Positions 1-12,700 of a stretch of DNA of 31,311 nt are shown here, one piece after another. Made by a program: the position numbers and the translations under genes. The DNA comes from Thoreauomyces humboldtii (lineage: Eukaryota; Chytridiomycota; Chytridiomycetes; Spizellomycetales; Powellomycetaceae): NCBI GenBank assembly GCA_027596035.1, contig JADGJA010000192.1, positions 1-31,311 of the forward strand, read 5' to 3'. The notes under the pieces were generated by a model that saw only the letters and a program-made list of their open reading frames with translations, was not told where the DNA came from and did no database searches. The stretch's first letter is position 1; every line of letters starts with the position of its first letter.

Positions 1-283
1 GGGTGCATGAGTCACCAGGGCCGCGCGTGGGGTCAGGGGGGTGGTGCCGCTTTCACATGGGCGTCCCCCTACCCCACGGTGTACACACTTCTCCATCACC
101 ACTTCTCACGGCACACCACCAGGGGCTAACGGCTCCTACGGTAAATGCATCGAGCCTGGAACGCACTACAGTGTACAGCAGATCTTTACTGTATGTTGTC
201 AAGTTTGTAAGCCTCGCCGCTGCTTCGCCCTGCCCTTTCCTTCACACCCGTTCGGCAGCGTCGTGAGCGCGCCAGATTCACTA
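1..283. other. left-edge non-coding sequence
   Basis: No supportable gene. Short open frames at the left edge are Pro/Ser/His-rich with no recognisable domain and no splice continuation. The stretch has a few isolated TGTACAG/ACTGTA-like words (around 168-196) that foreshadow the denser palindromic cluster closer to the NRPS start. Confidence 0.5.
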
Positions 284-735
284 TGATACCGTACAGTATT
301 ACCGGTCAACTGTATCGTACAGTACTGTACTGTTGCGAAAACTCCGCCACGTCGTGCGCTCTGGCTCTGCCCTCGATCATGTCGCTTCAGCCCTTAGAGC
401 ATCAAAAAATGGGCACACCGTCTCGGCTGCCGTGATGCAAAAAACTAAAAATCAAAAACCAAAAAAAAAGAAAAGCGACATGCGTACTGTACAGTACTAT
501 ACATCGTAAGGTTTCTCCTTTGAGTTCCACGGCGCACGATGCAGAGTCCATGCGGGATTGTACCCGAATCCTTCCCGCGTTCGCATCTTGTCCACTGCCC
601 GCCACGTTGTCCATCCTTCCCACCTTGCCGCTACGCGTAGCGACCGTTCCCCCAAAACACATTTGCCAGTTCTGGTTTTCCTCCACCCTCCACTTGCAGT
701 CGTCCTCACATTTCGACGAAATTCCTGCAACATTC
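284..735 (+). promoter_or_regulatory. NRPS upstream region with GTAC-palindrome cluster
   Basis: This lies directly 5' of the NRPS start. Two perfect 14-nt palindromes, GTACAGTACTGTAC (317-330) and GTACTGTACAGTAC (484-497), are built from the same ACAGTAC/GTACTGT word. A related half-site lies near 290-297. Between them is an A-rich tract (about 403-479). The second palindrome overlaps a TATA-like word (TACTATACAT, about 494-503). The layout suggests a core promoter plus paired sites for a dimeric regulator. That role is inferred; only the palindromes and their position are seen. Confidence 0.45.
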
Positions 736-3700
736 ATGACCCATTCAAACATCATGAGCAAAACCTTCCAGTCCAACGACTCTCGCCCTCAGCTCCTCCA
801 TCAGCTATTCGAGAAGCAGGTCCAGCTCACCCCTGATGCCATCGCCTTGGAACTCTTCCCGTCGCTCAAGACGGTGACCTATCGCGAGCTCGACGCTCGG
901 GCCGACGAGCTAGCCCGGCTAATCCTGTCCTTGTATCCCACGGACAAGAGAGGAAAGACGGATGAGGCAGAACAAGACATACTGATTCCTCTGAGCTTCT
1001 CCAAGGGCCCCGAATACTACGTGGCCATACTTGCGGTTCTCAAGGCCGGCGCCGGTATGGTCCCTCTCGACATCCACTCGCCCCGCGCCCGACGCGACGC
1101 CATCCTTGGCCAGATCCAGCCACGCATGATCCTGACCGGAGGAGGAGGAGGAGGAGGAGGAGCCGCCGACGATGCCGGCGAACACCATCTCTGGAGGCAT
1201 CAAGACGTGACGAGGGTGATCCTGCGCGTAGGAGCCGATCTCATCGGCAAACTTGCCAACGCATCAGGAGCCGGCGCTCCCCCTGCCCTCTCCGACGACG
1301 GATCATCTGCGGGAACCGTTACCAGTTTCCGCACCTGCCCTGATGATGAGGCGTGCGCATATGGTAAAGTGTCCTTTGCCTTTCCTTCTTCCCCCCCTTT
1401 CGAGCGAGACAGCCATTGGCGTTTTCCTGAGAACGAGAACGAGAACGAGAGGGACTGGAGACCGCTGTCAAACGGCATGTCCGAAAGAAAGAAATGTCCG
1501 AAACTCACCGTCGGCCCGTGTTACCTCACATTTCCTCGTCGCCATCCCCTTCGACTTCGCAATTGCTTACACTGTACTTCCACTTCCGCCCTTCAGTGAT
1601 CTACACTTCAGGATCCACCGGGATTCCCAAGGGCGTCGTCGTTCAGCACAGCGCCGCAGTCGCCTCCATCCGGGCCCACACTGAAATCTACTATCACCAC
1701 CACCACCATGATGACCACCACCACGACAACAATGTCGAGAACCACCCGAAAGTGCTCCAGATGGCTTCCTACGCTTTTGACGTCTCCATCGCAGACATCT
1801 TTTGCGCCCTCGCCTCTGGCGCCACCATCTGCGTCGCTTCCGAGGCGGACCTCCAGGATCGCCTCGAAAAGGTTCTGATCGACATGCGAATCACCAACCT
1901 TGACACCACCCCGAGCCGTGCTGCCCTCCTGAATCCCGAGCAATTTCCGGCCCTAGAGCTGCTCATACTGGGCGGCGAGCCTATCCCAAAGTCGGTCATC
2001 GCTCGTTGGACCAAACCCAGACAAGACGCAGCAGGCGGCCTCCTCAAACCACTTCGCGTCGAGAACCTCTACGGTCCCACCGAGACCACTATCAGCTGCT
2101 TCCATTCGTCCGTCTCGCACGAATCAGAGGGAAACAACATCGGAGTCGTCTTGGGGTCCGAGACGAGGTTCCTCATCCTCGACAATGACATGCAGACCGT
2201 GGAGACGGGGTACGTCGGCGAGCTCTGCATCTCAGGTCCACAGCTGGCCCGAGGTTATCTGAATGACAAGGACAAGACCGAATCGGCCTTCATCACCCTT
2301 CCGTCTGGCGCTGGGACTGGTCCAGGCAGTCGACTTTATCGTACGGGAGATCTGGTCCGCCAGCAGGTAGATGGATCCCTGGCGATCCTCGGCCGCATTG
2401 ATGGTCAGATCAAGGTAACGCAGTAGTTCACTCATTCCTATCGAATCTATGTAAAAACCGGACTCACCGACGGTAACCTGCTAGATCAATGGAAACCGCG
2501 TCGATGTCGGAGAAGTTGAGAACGCGATCATGACCCATCCGGCTGGTCCAGCTAGCTTAGTCGCGGTCGAAGTGACCTCGCGCCAGGAAGGCATGACGTT
2601 CCGGCGCGCCCTCACAGCCTGGTTCGTACCCTCGCACCATCACGACAGCGGAGGCATCGAGGTCCTGTCCTCATCCAACGAGGACCTACGCAACCGTGTG
2701 GGCCAGGACATCTCGAGCATGCGGACTCACCTTGCGACCGTGGTTCCGCGATACATGATACCAACCGTCTGGGTTCCAATCTCGGCCATGCCGACCATGA
2801 CGGCCAGCGGGAAAGTCGACGTGAAACGTCTCCGTACCCTCCACGCGGCGTGCGATGCTGCCGATCTGGAACGGTTCCTGGATGCTGGCCATGGCGTCGT
2901 TGTGGAACTGCAGGGAGAGACGCAGGAGATCTTGGCGGCCGCCTGGATGCAAGTGCTTGCTCGTTCGACCTCCATTTCACCAAGGTCTGATTTTTTTACC
3001 ACGTTGGGTGGGGACTCCATGAAGGTTTGATTGCTTGATGAGGCTGTATTCTTCACATGTCTGTTAAAGTTTTCTCCTTATAGGCCATTCACCTCGTTAG
3101 TGCGCTTGCCAAGTCTGGTTACCGCCTTACCGTAGCTGAGATGTACACGAGTCCAATGTTGGAGGATATGGCTGACAAGATCACGCCGATAGATGGCGGA
3201 AGCATCACAGCGGAGCAGTCACTTGTCGAGATTTCCGCGCTTCTCTCGATCATCAAAGAAGATCTGGCTTACCACTCCATCGACGCGGCGGACGTTGAGG
3301 ACATTCTTTCGGCTACCCCACTTCAAGATGGCACCATTGCCGTGACCTTACAGGACCAGAGTGCCACGCAGTATCTGTCGCAGTTTACGTACGCTTTACA
3401 CGGCATTGATCCTGCGCAGATGCAGGAAGCCTGGAATGAAACATTAGCGGCTCTTCCTATTCTGCGCACCACCTTCATCTATCCCACCTCGGATCGCTTC
3501 TCGACCGGGCTCCAGGTAGTCCGACGGCGCGCGACCGTCGCATGCACGACCCAAGTTCTGGACGCTTCGGAGGCGGGATGGAGTGCCGAGCTCGATGCTT
3601 TCCTGAAAGCAGATGCGCGGCAGCCGTTTGCTCTCGGAGGGGACTTTTGTCGATCCGTTGTTTCCACGAGTCCTCGTGGAGATGCCACCTGGACGTTGAC

Positions 3701-6700
3701 CATCCATCATGCACTTTTTGACTGGTGGTCTCATGCCATGATCATGGAGATGCTCCTTGCCCGGCTAAAAGGTGACAGCGTACAGGAGACGGTACCCTTT
3801 GCGCGATATTCCCGCCACGTCAATATCCTTTCCGAGACCGATTCGAAATCTAGGTATGTGTGACTGCTTTCAGCTGCTCAATGCAGATGTACTGATCAGT
3901 CCAGCTTCCATGCGCAGTGGGTTCTGGGATCTTCATTTGGACGGTGCATCCGCATCCTTGTTCCCCGGCAGTCCTACTTCCACAGGAAAGCTGCCTTCGC
4001 AGCGGCGCATCCTGACCCGCACACTGCGTACTTCCTTCGCCACCCTCATGGATCTCCCCGGTGTGAGCCCCGCTGGCTTTCTGAGCATCTGTTGGGCTTT
4101 CGTGCTTTCCCTCCACTCCGAAAACGAAGCCGACATTATCTTCGGCACTGTTTTCTCTGGCCGTGACGCGTCCCTGGCAGGCATAGCGCAGGTGGTGGGG
4201 CCTACGATCTACACCCTTCCGACCCGCATCAACTTCCAACCTGACACAACAGCGTTGGACGCCATTCGCATGCTCGCTGCCCAGCGCAGCGATTTCCGTG
4301 AACACTGGGTTGCTGGGGTAAAGAGGAACGCAACCAGCTTGTTCAGGACGCTGGTAAACTACGTCGCCGACCAGCCCGTCACGAAATACGGTACCGCCGA
4401 CGGTCCACGGATGACGCAGGTGGCCGAGAACCTTGAGATCGGCTTCCCGCTTGCACTGGACGTAATGGAGCTGCATCCCCCGACTGACCAATCCCCTGAC
4501 CTGGAAGTCGTGTTGAGGCTCGAGTTCGACGCTGCCGTCATCGACGAGAAGGTGGTTGAAACTGTAATGACCAACTTGATGGCCGTCTGCGACCTAGTGG
4601 CGGAGCACCCCGAAGTTGTCTTCAAGGATTTCCCTAGCTTGGTGCGGGAACGTTGGAGTGGCCTTGAAGCGAGCTTCCGAGATGAGACCAGCGGGGAAGA
4701 CATCGAGGTAACGAGACGAGGTTCCGACGCTAAACGTAGCGTTTGACACTGATGACCCCTCTTCGCTCAGACTCCCGGACTCCTCCACGATATCTTCGCT
4801 CAGTCCGTCTCGAAATATCCTGACGCTCACGCGTTGGAGTACCTGGAAGGTAGCACAACTCATCACCTGACATACAAGCAGCTCGACGTTCGTGCCAATG
4901 CCGTGGCACGCCATCTTCAGGCCGCGTGCGGCGTGCACCCTGGCATGATTATCCCTCTTCTCATGGACAAGTCGGTACACTTCAATGTCGCGGTCCTCGC
5001 TGTTCTCAAGAGCGGGGCTGCCTGGGCTCCTTTGGACCCGTCTCACCCGGAAGCTCGGCTAGAGAACATTCTCCAGCAGGTGGACGCTAAGCTCGTGTTG
5101 ACCGATAACGCATGCAAGGAACTCGTGACCCGCAAGTATCGTCGAGTGATCATCGACGAACTTGAACTTGAGGAGGGTGACGCTATGTGTATCGAAGTTC
5201 CGACGCAATTTGTCGCTTACGTGATTTTTACCGTGAGGAGAACGGTGTGGGGTGCGATCTTGACTGGGCGTCCTGACAATAACATGATATTTTTCAATAC
5301 AGAGCGGAACCTCGGGAGCTCCGAAGGGTGTGATGGTGCCCCATGGTGCCTCATACATGTCAACGCTGGCCCACCTCAACAACTCGGACATCACGTCGGC
5401 TAGCCGAACGTTACAATTCTGCGCTCCGACATTCGACGTGTGGGTCACTGACTGCTTCGTGACGTGGGCAGCAGGGGCGACTCTTTGCTTGGCGTCGCGC
5501 AACCTTCTTCTGGGCAACCTCAGCAAGGTGATCCAGGACCTCGGCATCACCCACGTGGAGCTCACCCCGACGGTAGCCAGTCTGCTGGACCCTGTCGACG
5601 TCCCCACGCTCCGCTCCCTTGTCCTGGGCGGCGAACTCGTTTCCAATAACGTGGCTCGCAAGTGGCTCCAAAGTGGTTGCCGAGTTCAAAATTCTTTCGG
5701 GCCCACTGAGGCCTGCGTGTCTTGCCTCACCGAGGAGATGGTCCTCGACGACCTCGACGGCCGCGTTATTGGTCGGGTCTTTGGACCCGGACTCGCGGGC
5801 TACGTCCTGGACTCTGAGTTGCGTCTCCTCCCACCCGGAGCCGCCGGGGAATTGTGCGTGGCTGGCCCGCGTCTAGCTGCGGGATATCTCGGCCGCCAGG
5901 ATCTGACCGACAAAGCTTTCGTGGAAAACCCGCACTACGATCCGCGCAGTCCTCCTGCTTATCGCCGAATGTACCGCACCGGAGACTTGGTCTCGGTTGC
6001 GGGCGACGGCAGACTGGTGTACAACGGCCGCATCCACGGCGACGGCCAGCTCAAGGTGAATGGACTCCGCATGGAGCGAGCGTCGATCGAGAGTGCCATC
6101 GCTGCTCACCTGAGCGTCAAGAACGTGTTTGTCCGCGCTTACGACGATCCTGTCAGCGGACTCAAAACTCTGACGGCATGGGTATCGTTTCAGACAAGTG
6201 TGGAGGTGGCCTCTTCGTCATCGGCCGATACGATTGTGCTCGACGGTCACGAGGTTCAAACCATTCTTGAAGGTATCAGGGAACAAACGAGCACGTCGCT
6301 ACCCGCCAACATGATGCCCCACCGCTGGCTCGCTCTGAACCGCATCCCGACCGGCTCTAGCGGCAAGGTTGACGAGCGCAGGCTCGCAACTCTCTTTGAC
6401 CTCCACCGGGAGGCGGCGCCGCTGGAGGACCTTACAGCATTGCTCGACGAGGAGTTGAACCCAGCGGAATTGGTCGTACAGCAGACATGGGCGAAGCTAT
6501 TCGCGATGGACGCCGCTCGCATCAGGAAGTCGTCCACGTTTTATCAGATGGGCGGCAACTCGGTGCAGGCTATCCTGTTCGTCGCTCGATGTCGCAAGCA
6601 AGGGTTTGCGGTGACGGTTTCGGACGTGCTTCGGAAACCTCGACTGGAGGACATCGCTGCGCTTCTCGAGGTTTCCACGTCGGAAGCTCGGGTGGACGCA

Positions 6701-9700
6701 TCGTCGTGCCCGCCACCATTCTCCCTGCTGCCGGAGCCATTCAGCAACGACCGTGATCTAGTGGCGTCGCAACTCGAAAGCTACGGGCTATCCTTGACCG
6801 AGTTCTCGGATGTTCTTCCGGCGACGCACCTCCAGGAAGGAATGCTTTCGCTTACCCTGGAAAGCGAAACTCCGTCCGAGCTTTACTGCGGTCAGCACGT
6901 CTACTCGATCACCGGCGAGCTAGACATTGATCGGTTTGTTGGGGCTCTCAACAAGGTGGTCTCGAACTCGACCATTCTGCGCACAACCTTCGTTCGACCG
7001 CAGGATGAGCGAGCGTCCGCCCATATTTGGCAACTGGTTCGGCGTTCCCACGCAGATACGTTTTGCGAGGTTCGCGAGTGCGATGATGTTGGGGCTTGGA
7101 CAGATCAATACCTTGCTCAAGATCGGGCAAGGAGTTTCGGTCTTGGGGAGCCGATGATGCGTGTAGGGCTGGGAAAGAGTACCACACACCAGAAGCACTC
7201 TCTTGTTTGGACCATTCATCATTCCTTGATTGACGGGTAAGTCTTTTCCGTGGAAATCTCGTTTCATCTTGAACGCGGACTTATATGCTCTCTGCAGATG
7301 GTCCATGCAACTACTCTTTGACGATCTCTTGGCTGCTTACATGGAAGAACCACTTGCTGCTCGACCTCCTTACGCAAGCTACGTACGGTACTTGCAGTCG
7401 TGCGACCCGAATGCTTCCCAGTCATTTTGGAAGAACCACCTGGACGGCGCGACGCCTACACCCTACCCACGGCACTTTTCCGGGTCGCGGAAAGCCGTTT
7501 CCGGAGACAACGTTGTCACCTTTGCCCTCGATCTCGACGTTCGTGCGTTCTCGGAGAACCATAGCATCTCTATCGCTACCCTGTTTAACGCCTGCGTGGC
7601 CATGGTCCTGTCTCAGTACACCGGCACAAAGGACGTCCTACTGGGAACTGTGGCGTCCGGGCGCGACGTACCTATTGCCCATGTCTCAGCCATGGTGGGC
7701 GTGCTCATCCGCACCTTGCCGCTTCGGATCCAACTCCCGGACGAGGCAACAACTAGCGTCCGCGAGCTTCTCCTGGCACTGCAGGAGTCGTACCTTGAGG
7801 CAGCCAGCCACGGATTGCTCAGTCTTCAGGACATCAAGCGACTCGCCCCTCAACTGCAGGGGTCTGAGATGTTCGGCACGCTCACCAATTTCCGTGGTTT
7901 CAGCGAGGCTGCACAGGACGTGGCAGGCTGTCCGTTTACTATCCGATCAGGGGAGGTTCGGGAAGGCACAAATTACCCACTCGTCATCGAGGCTGACGTG
8001 ACAGCCGAGGGCAAGCTGGTTCTCTCGAGTGTGTTTGACGCCAAAGCTATCTCCGAGCCCGAGGTACGACGCTTGCTATCGCACATCGGGACCGGGATGC
8101 AAAGCGCTTGCGTGGATCTGGACCGAACCCTTGAAACCTTGGTCTTCATGGACGCCGACGAGCTGACCCTGCTAACGAAAGGACTTCGGGCGGACAACTA
8201 CGTCAATCCATGGAGCCATCTCCTCCTCCACCAAACCTTCGAGCGACAGGTGGTTGAGACTCCTGAGAAGATTGCCATCGAAATGGAATCCGGGGAGACG
8301 ATAACCTATCGCGACCTCAACGAGCGTGCCAACCGTCTCGCTCACCATCTCCGCAGCCTCGGGGTCGGACGAGAGATCATGGTACCTCTGTGTGCGGACA
8401 GGTCTATCAATCTCATCGCTGGGATCTTTGCCATTCTGAAGGCCGGAGGAGGAGTCGTCCCTATCGATTTCCTCAACCCTCTGGAGCGAAACTTGTTCAT
8501 CGTGGCCCAAGTCGAAGCAAAGGTGATGATCACCGGGACGGAAGCGGAAAAGCAATCCTTTTCAACCCTCGACCTGCAAGTGATCTCGATGGAGAGTTTG
8601 GAGGCTCAGCTGGCCGCTTACGATGCAAAGAATCTGGATCGCCCGGAGCTCCGCATTACAGACCTCTGCTACGTGTTGTACACCAGTGGAAGCACGGTAA
8701 TGTTACCTGCCCAGTTGCCGACATTCTACTTCCAAATCCTAACCCTATGTCCTGCTTCTGTACCAGGGTAATCCAAAGGGTGTTGTCCTTGAGCATAGAC
8801 CCATCGTGGATGCCATCGTTGGGAACAATCTCGTCCAGCATGTCCATTCCGAGTCGCGGGTCTTGCAGTTTTCGTCTACAACGTTTGACGTATTCCTCAA
8901 CGACCTGTTCCTCGCGCTGACGACCGGAGCCTGCCTTTGCATGGCGCCAAAGGAAAGTCTCGTCAACGACCTAGCTGGGGTCATCCGCAAGCTACGCACG
9001 ACCTTCTGCTTCTTCACTCCTTCAACGGCCAAGATCCTCATCCCGGATGAGGTCCCGAGCATGCAGGAGATTGTCCTCGGCGGCGAGCCTGTGTCGCAGC
9101 AGCTGATCGACACGTGGATGAACCGTGTTCGACTTTCCATCGTCTGCGGCCCCACCGAGGCTATGATCGCGGTTGTGGCTCGCCACGTCGTGGATCGCGA
9201 GGTGCCTGGCGCCAACCTGGGGAAAGCGTTTGGCTCCACCTCGCTCTTTGTCCTGGACGACAACCTCAAGGTCTTGCCCATCGGCGCCATCGGGGAACTC
9301 TGTATCCTGACGGACCAGTTAGCCAGAGAGTACCTGAAGATGCCTCAGAAGAGCGCAGAGACATTTGTAAAGCACCCTTTCGGCGATGAAAGAAGGCTGT
9401 ATCGGACTGGCGATCTCGTGCGCTTTACGCCGGATCTCGATGTCGAGATCATTGGTCGCAAGGACGGCTTGATCAAGTTGCGAGGTGAGTCTGTGAATGC
9501 GGCTTGTTGCGAGCACTTTCCCCTTTCGCATGTCGCTGACTCCCGTTTAGGTCAACGAATCGATGTTGGCGAGATTGAAAAGGTCTTCCTAGAAAGCGGA
9601 CTAGTCTCGCTAGTGGTTGTCGATGTTGTCCTTTCGAAGGATAACGGCGGTCAGACCCTCGTAGCCTGGATGGTTCCCAAAGTTGTCATCCCCGATCTGG

Positions 9701-12700
9701 ATTCCAGCAACCGGGGCTTCGAGTACTCGCCTGTCCACGTTGCTCAGGTCCAACAGTTGAGTACGGACGCGAAGCGAGTTGCTGCTCGGAGGCTTGCGCC
9801 TTATATGGTGCCGGGGAAGGTATTCCCTATCCGCCGAATGCCCCTGACTTCCCACGGGAAAGCCGATCGAAAGGTCCTGAAGGCCCTTGCGGAGAAGATG
9901 AGCATGAGTGCTTTTAACACTGCTCAAGAATCTGAGCTCCGCCCCCCTTCGACCAGGAATCAGGAAATCCTTCATGGCCTTTGGTCTGCGACACTGCTTC
10001 TAGAGCGGCACCTCATCGGATTGGACAGCTCGTTTCTGGCGCTTGGAGGCGATTCTGTCCTGAGCATCGCGCTGGTGGATCGCGTGCGTCGCGCAGGATA
10101 CCACCTGACGGTTCGGAGCATCTTTGAGAGTCCGAATCTCGAAGACATGGCCGCGCTTATGGAGCACAAAGAACACGTCGTTGAAACCGTTGCCCCCTTC
10201 TCGTTGTTACCGTGTCCGCCTGAGGAACTGAGGAGCGACCTCGAGCGCAACGGAATCCTCTGGAACACAGTCAAGGACATATATCCGATGGCTCCGCTGC
10301 AGGAAGGTCTTGTCTCTTCCGGAGCGTCACAATATCTGGGTCAATTTGCGTACAAAATCCCTCGCACTGTCAATCTTGATCACTGGAAGGAAGCCTGGGA
10401 CGCTGTATTCGCCGCTACTCCCATCCTGCGAACTACCTTTGCCTTCAGTACGCACCCCTCCATCTCCACGGGGCTGCAAATTGAATTGGATGAGCCTCTG
10501 GAGTTCTTGAGAATGGAATCCGCGACAACATTGAAGCAGTACCTCGCAAAGGACAAGGCGCGCGGCGTTACGTTTGGCGACTTGTTCTTCCGATGTGGCC
10601 TGATTGTCGGCGTAGAGTCGACTACCTTTATCATATCGATCCACCATGCGCTGTACGACCAGGTTTCTCTGGAAAGCCTCCTCGGCGATGTTCAAGCCGT
10701 TTTCGCAGGCAGGAAAATGGATGTTCATCTCCCTTTCAAAAACTACATCGCTCACCTCCAGAACATGGACGTAGAGAAGCACCGCACCTACTGGAGCAGT
10801 TATCTGAAAGATGTCCTCCCCACCTCGTACCCTCGTGGGATCGAGGGAAGGGCAGTCACGAAGGTGCTAGATACGTCTTTGGATCTGGACATTTTGCGGT
10901 TCACAGAAATGTTCCCAGGAGTGCTCTTGGCAAACCTCTTCCGCCTCTGCTGGGGAAAGGTCCTCGCCGTCCATGCGAACCAAGACGACGTTGTCTTTGG
11001 TTCTGTGCTCAGTGGACGGGATATCTCAATGATCAGAGCATCGGAGGTCATGGGTCCTCTGATTCAAACAGTGCCAACGAGACTAAGCTTTGCCCAGTCG
11101 GATCAAAGCTGCGCCGACGCTCTACTCTGCTTGAATTCGACGTCGATAACGCAAATTGATCATGCCACCTTGGGCTTGAGGCGCATTCTCGGCTGTGGGC
11201 CATCTTCCGGGAACATCCCGATGTTCCAGTCGTTGTTCAACTTCACCTCAGCCCGCCTGGGTCAAGATGGGACGCTGCATGAGGGAGTCAGATTGGAGGA
11301 ACTACAGAGCGAACTTTCTCTGGACTTCCCATTGATTTTCCGTGTAAGCCCTGCAAAGCTCAACACTTATGAAATCTCGCTGGAGTACGATGCCGCGCGC
11401 TTACCTGCCGAGGAAGCTTCGTGGCTCGTTCGGCACTTTTGCCAAGCTGTGCGGTCCATCATCGCAGATCCCGGTGTGAAACTGAATGCTCTGGACGTGC
11501 GAGACGCAGCAGAGCAGGCTTTGCTGCGTGAAGGCATCCGAAGCGCGCAGCCAACGCAGCCTGTCGCCTTCCGGTTACATCAGCTTTTTGAAAGCCAGGT
11601 GGAGGCGACTCCTGAGAACGTTGCGGTCATCGGCGTTGGCGAGCGAATCTCCTACCGGGAACTCAATTGTCGCGCCAATCGCCTTGCACGGGTCCTTGTA
11701 GTCAAGGGCGCCGGACCCGGGTCAGTCATTCCCATTTGTCTTCCCAAATCAGCTGTTGCCGTGCAGACCATCCTCGCAATCCTGAAGACCGGCGCGGCAT
11801 ACATGCCCATGAATCCAGCTGACGATTTCGACCGAGTGAAGGCGATGACCGAGAAAGTTATGGCTCCGTTCATCCTCGTCGATTCGGAAACATTCGAGAA
11901 GTTTTCAGCGCTCAAGAATGTCCTCCAAATTGAGGATCTGAGCATCGAAACGCAATGTATGGACGACAAAAATCTCAGCAACAAGCAACATACTGAGCCA
12001 CATATCGCCTATATCATCGCTACAAGCGGGTCAACGAAAGAGCCCAAGGGAGTCGTCGTTTCCCACGTTGCGGCGTGTCACGCGGTAGCCGCTCTGCAGA
12101 CCACTGAAGCGGTTGCTGGGAATGACGTTTGTCTTTCCTTTACTTCGCTCTTCTTCGATATTTCTGTTTCGGACATTTTCTTGACGCTATCCCAGGGGGC
12201 CACCCTCTGCGTCGTTCCGGCCCCCTTGTTGTTGGACAACCTGAACGATGTCATCGACAGATTCAGCATCTCCCTTGTGCGCCTAACAAGCAGCGTTGTG
12301 CGACTCTTGCAGCCTTCTCGCGTGCCCTCTTTGAAGACGCTGATTGTCGGTGGAGAGCCTGTGACCCAGGAACTGGTCTCGACCTGGGCGGATCGCCTCC
12401 GGCTCGTCATTCGATACGGCACTACCGAAATCGCTACGGCTTGCGTTGAAAACGTGCTCGAGAACTCGCAGACCAGTGGAGGCTTGATTGGCTTCCCGGT
12501 AGGCAACTCGGTTGTGCATCTCCTGGACGACAACCTTAGTCCTGTTCCCTTGGGCGCAACGGGCGAAATTTGCATCAGTGGTCCCCAACTCGCCGAGGGA
12601 TACTTTGAGATGCCGATTGAAACTGCAAAGGCCTTTTGCAGTGCCCTTGCTCTTGGGATCGGACGACTCTACAGAACCCAAGATATGGCTCGACGAACAC

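Larger units (their letters stand above)
736..3190 (+). other. NRPS module 1 (A1-T1, loading module)
   Basis: The protein begins directly with an adenylation domain and has no preceding C domain, so this should load the first residue. Motifs seen: [13 protein letters not shown] (A3), FDVSIAD (A4), NLYGPTE (A5), YRTGD (A7), GRIDGQIK (A8) and the Lys-bearing ASGKVD (A10). T1 is [11 protein letters not shown] with the pantetheinylated Ser. Introns: 1364-1596 (233 nt, splits the Val codon before IYTSGST), 2415-2484 (after GQIK), 3025-3083 (inside T1 after GGDSMK). My hand-aligned ten-residue specificity code is D-V-A-T-I-G-L-I-S-K, which I do not recognise. A1 carries a polyglycine run and a His/Asp-rich loop absent from the other A domains. 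Confidence 0.88.

Noticed and set aside
3..286. Two overlapping short open frames at the left edge as the end of an upstream gene
   Set aside because: Low-complexity Pro/Ser/His composition, no domain, and no splice continuation into better coding sequence.
3850..4491. Long minus-strand open frame opposite C1
   Set aside because: It is antisense to the well-supported C domain, has no motif, and is explained by GC-rich codon use on the coding strand. The same holds for minus-strand frames at 12283-12945, 10327-10782 and 13945-14487.
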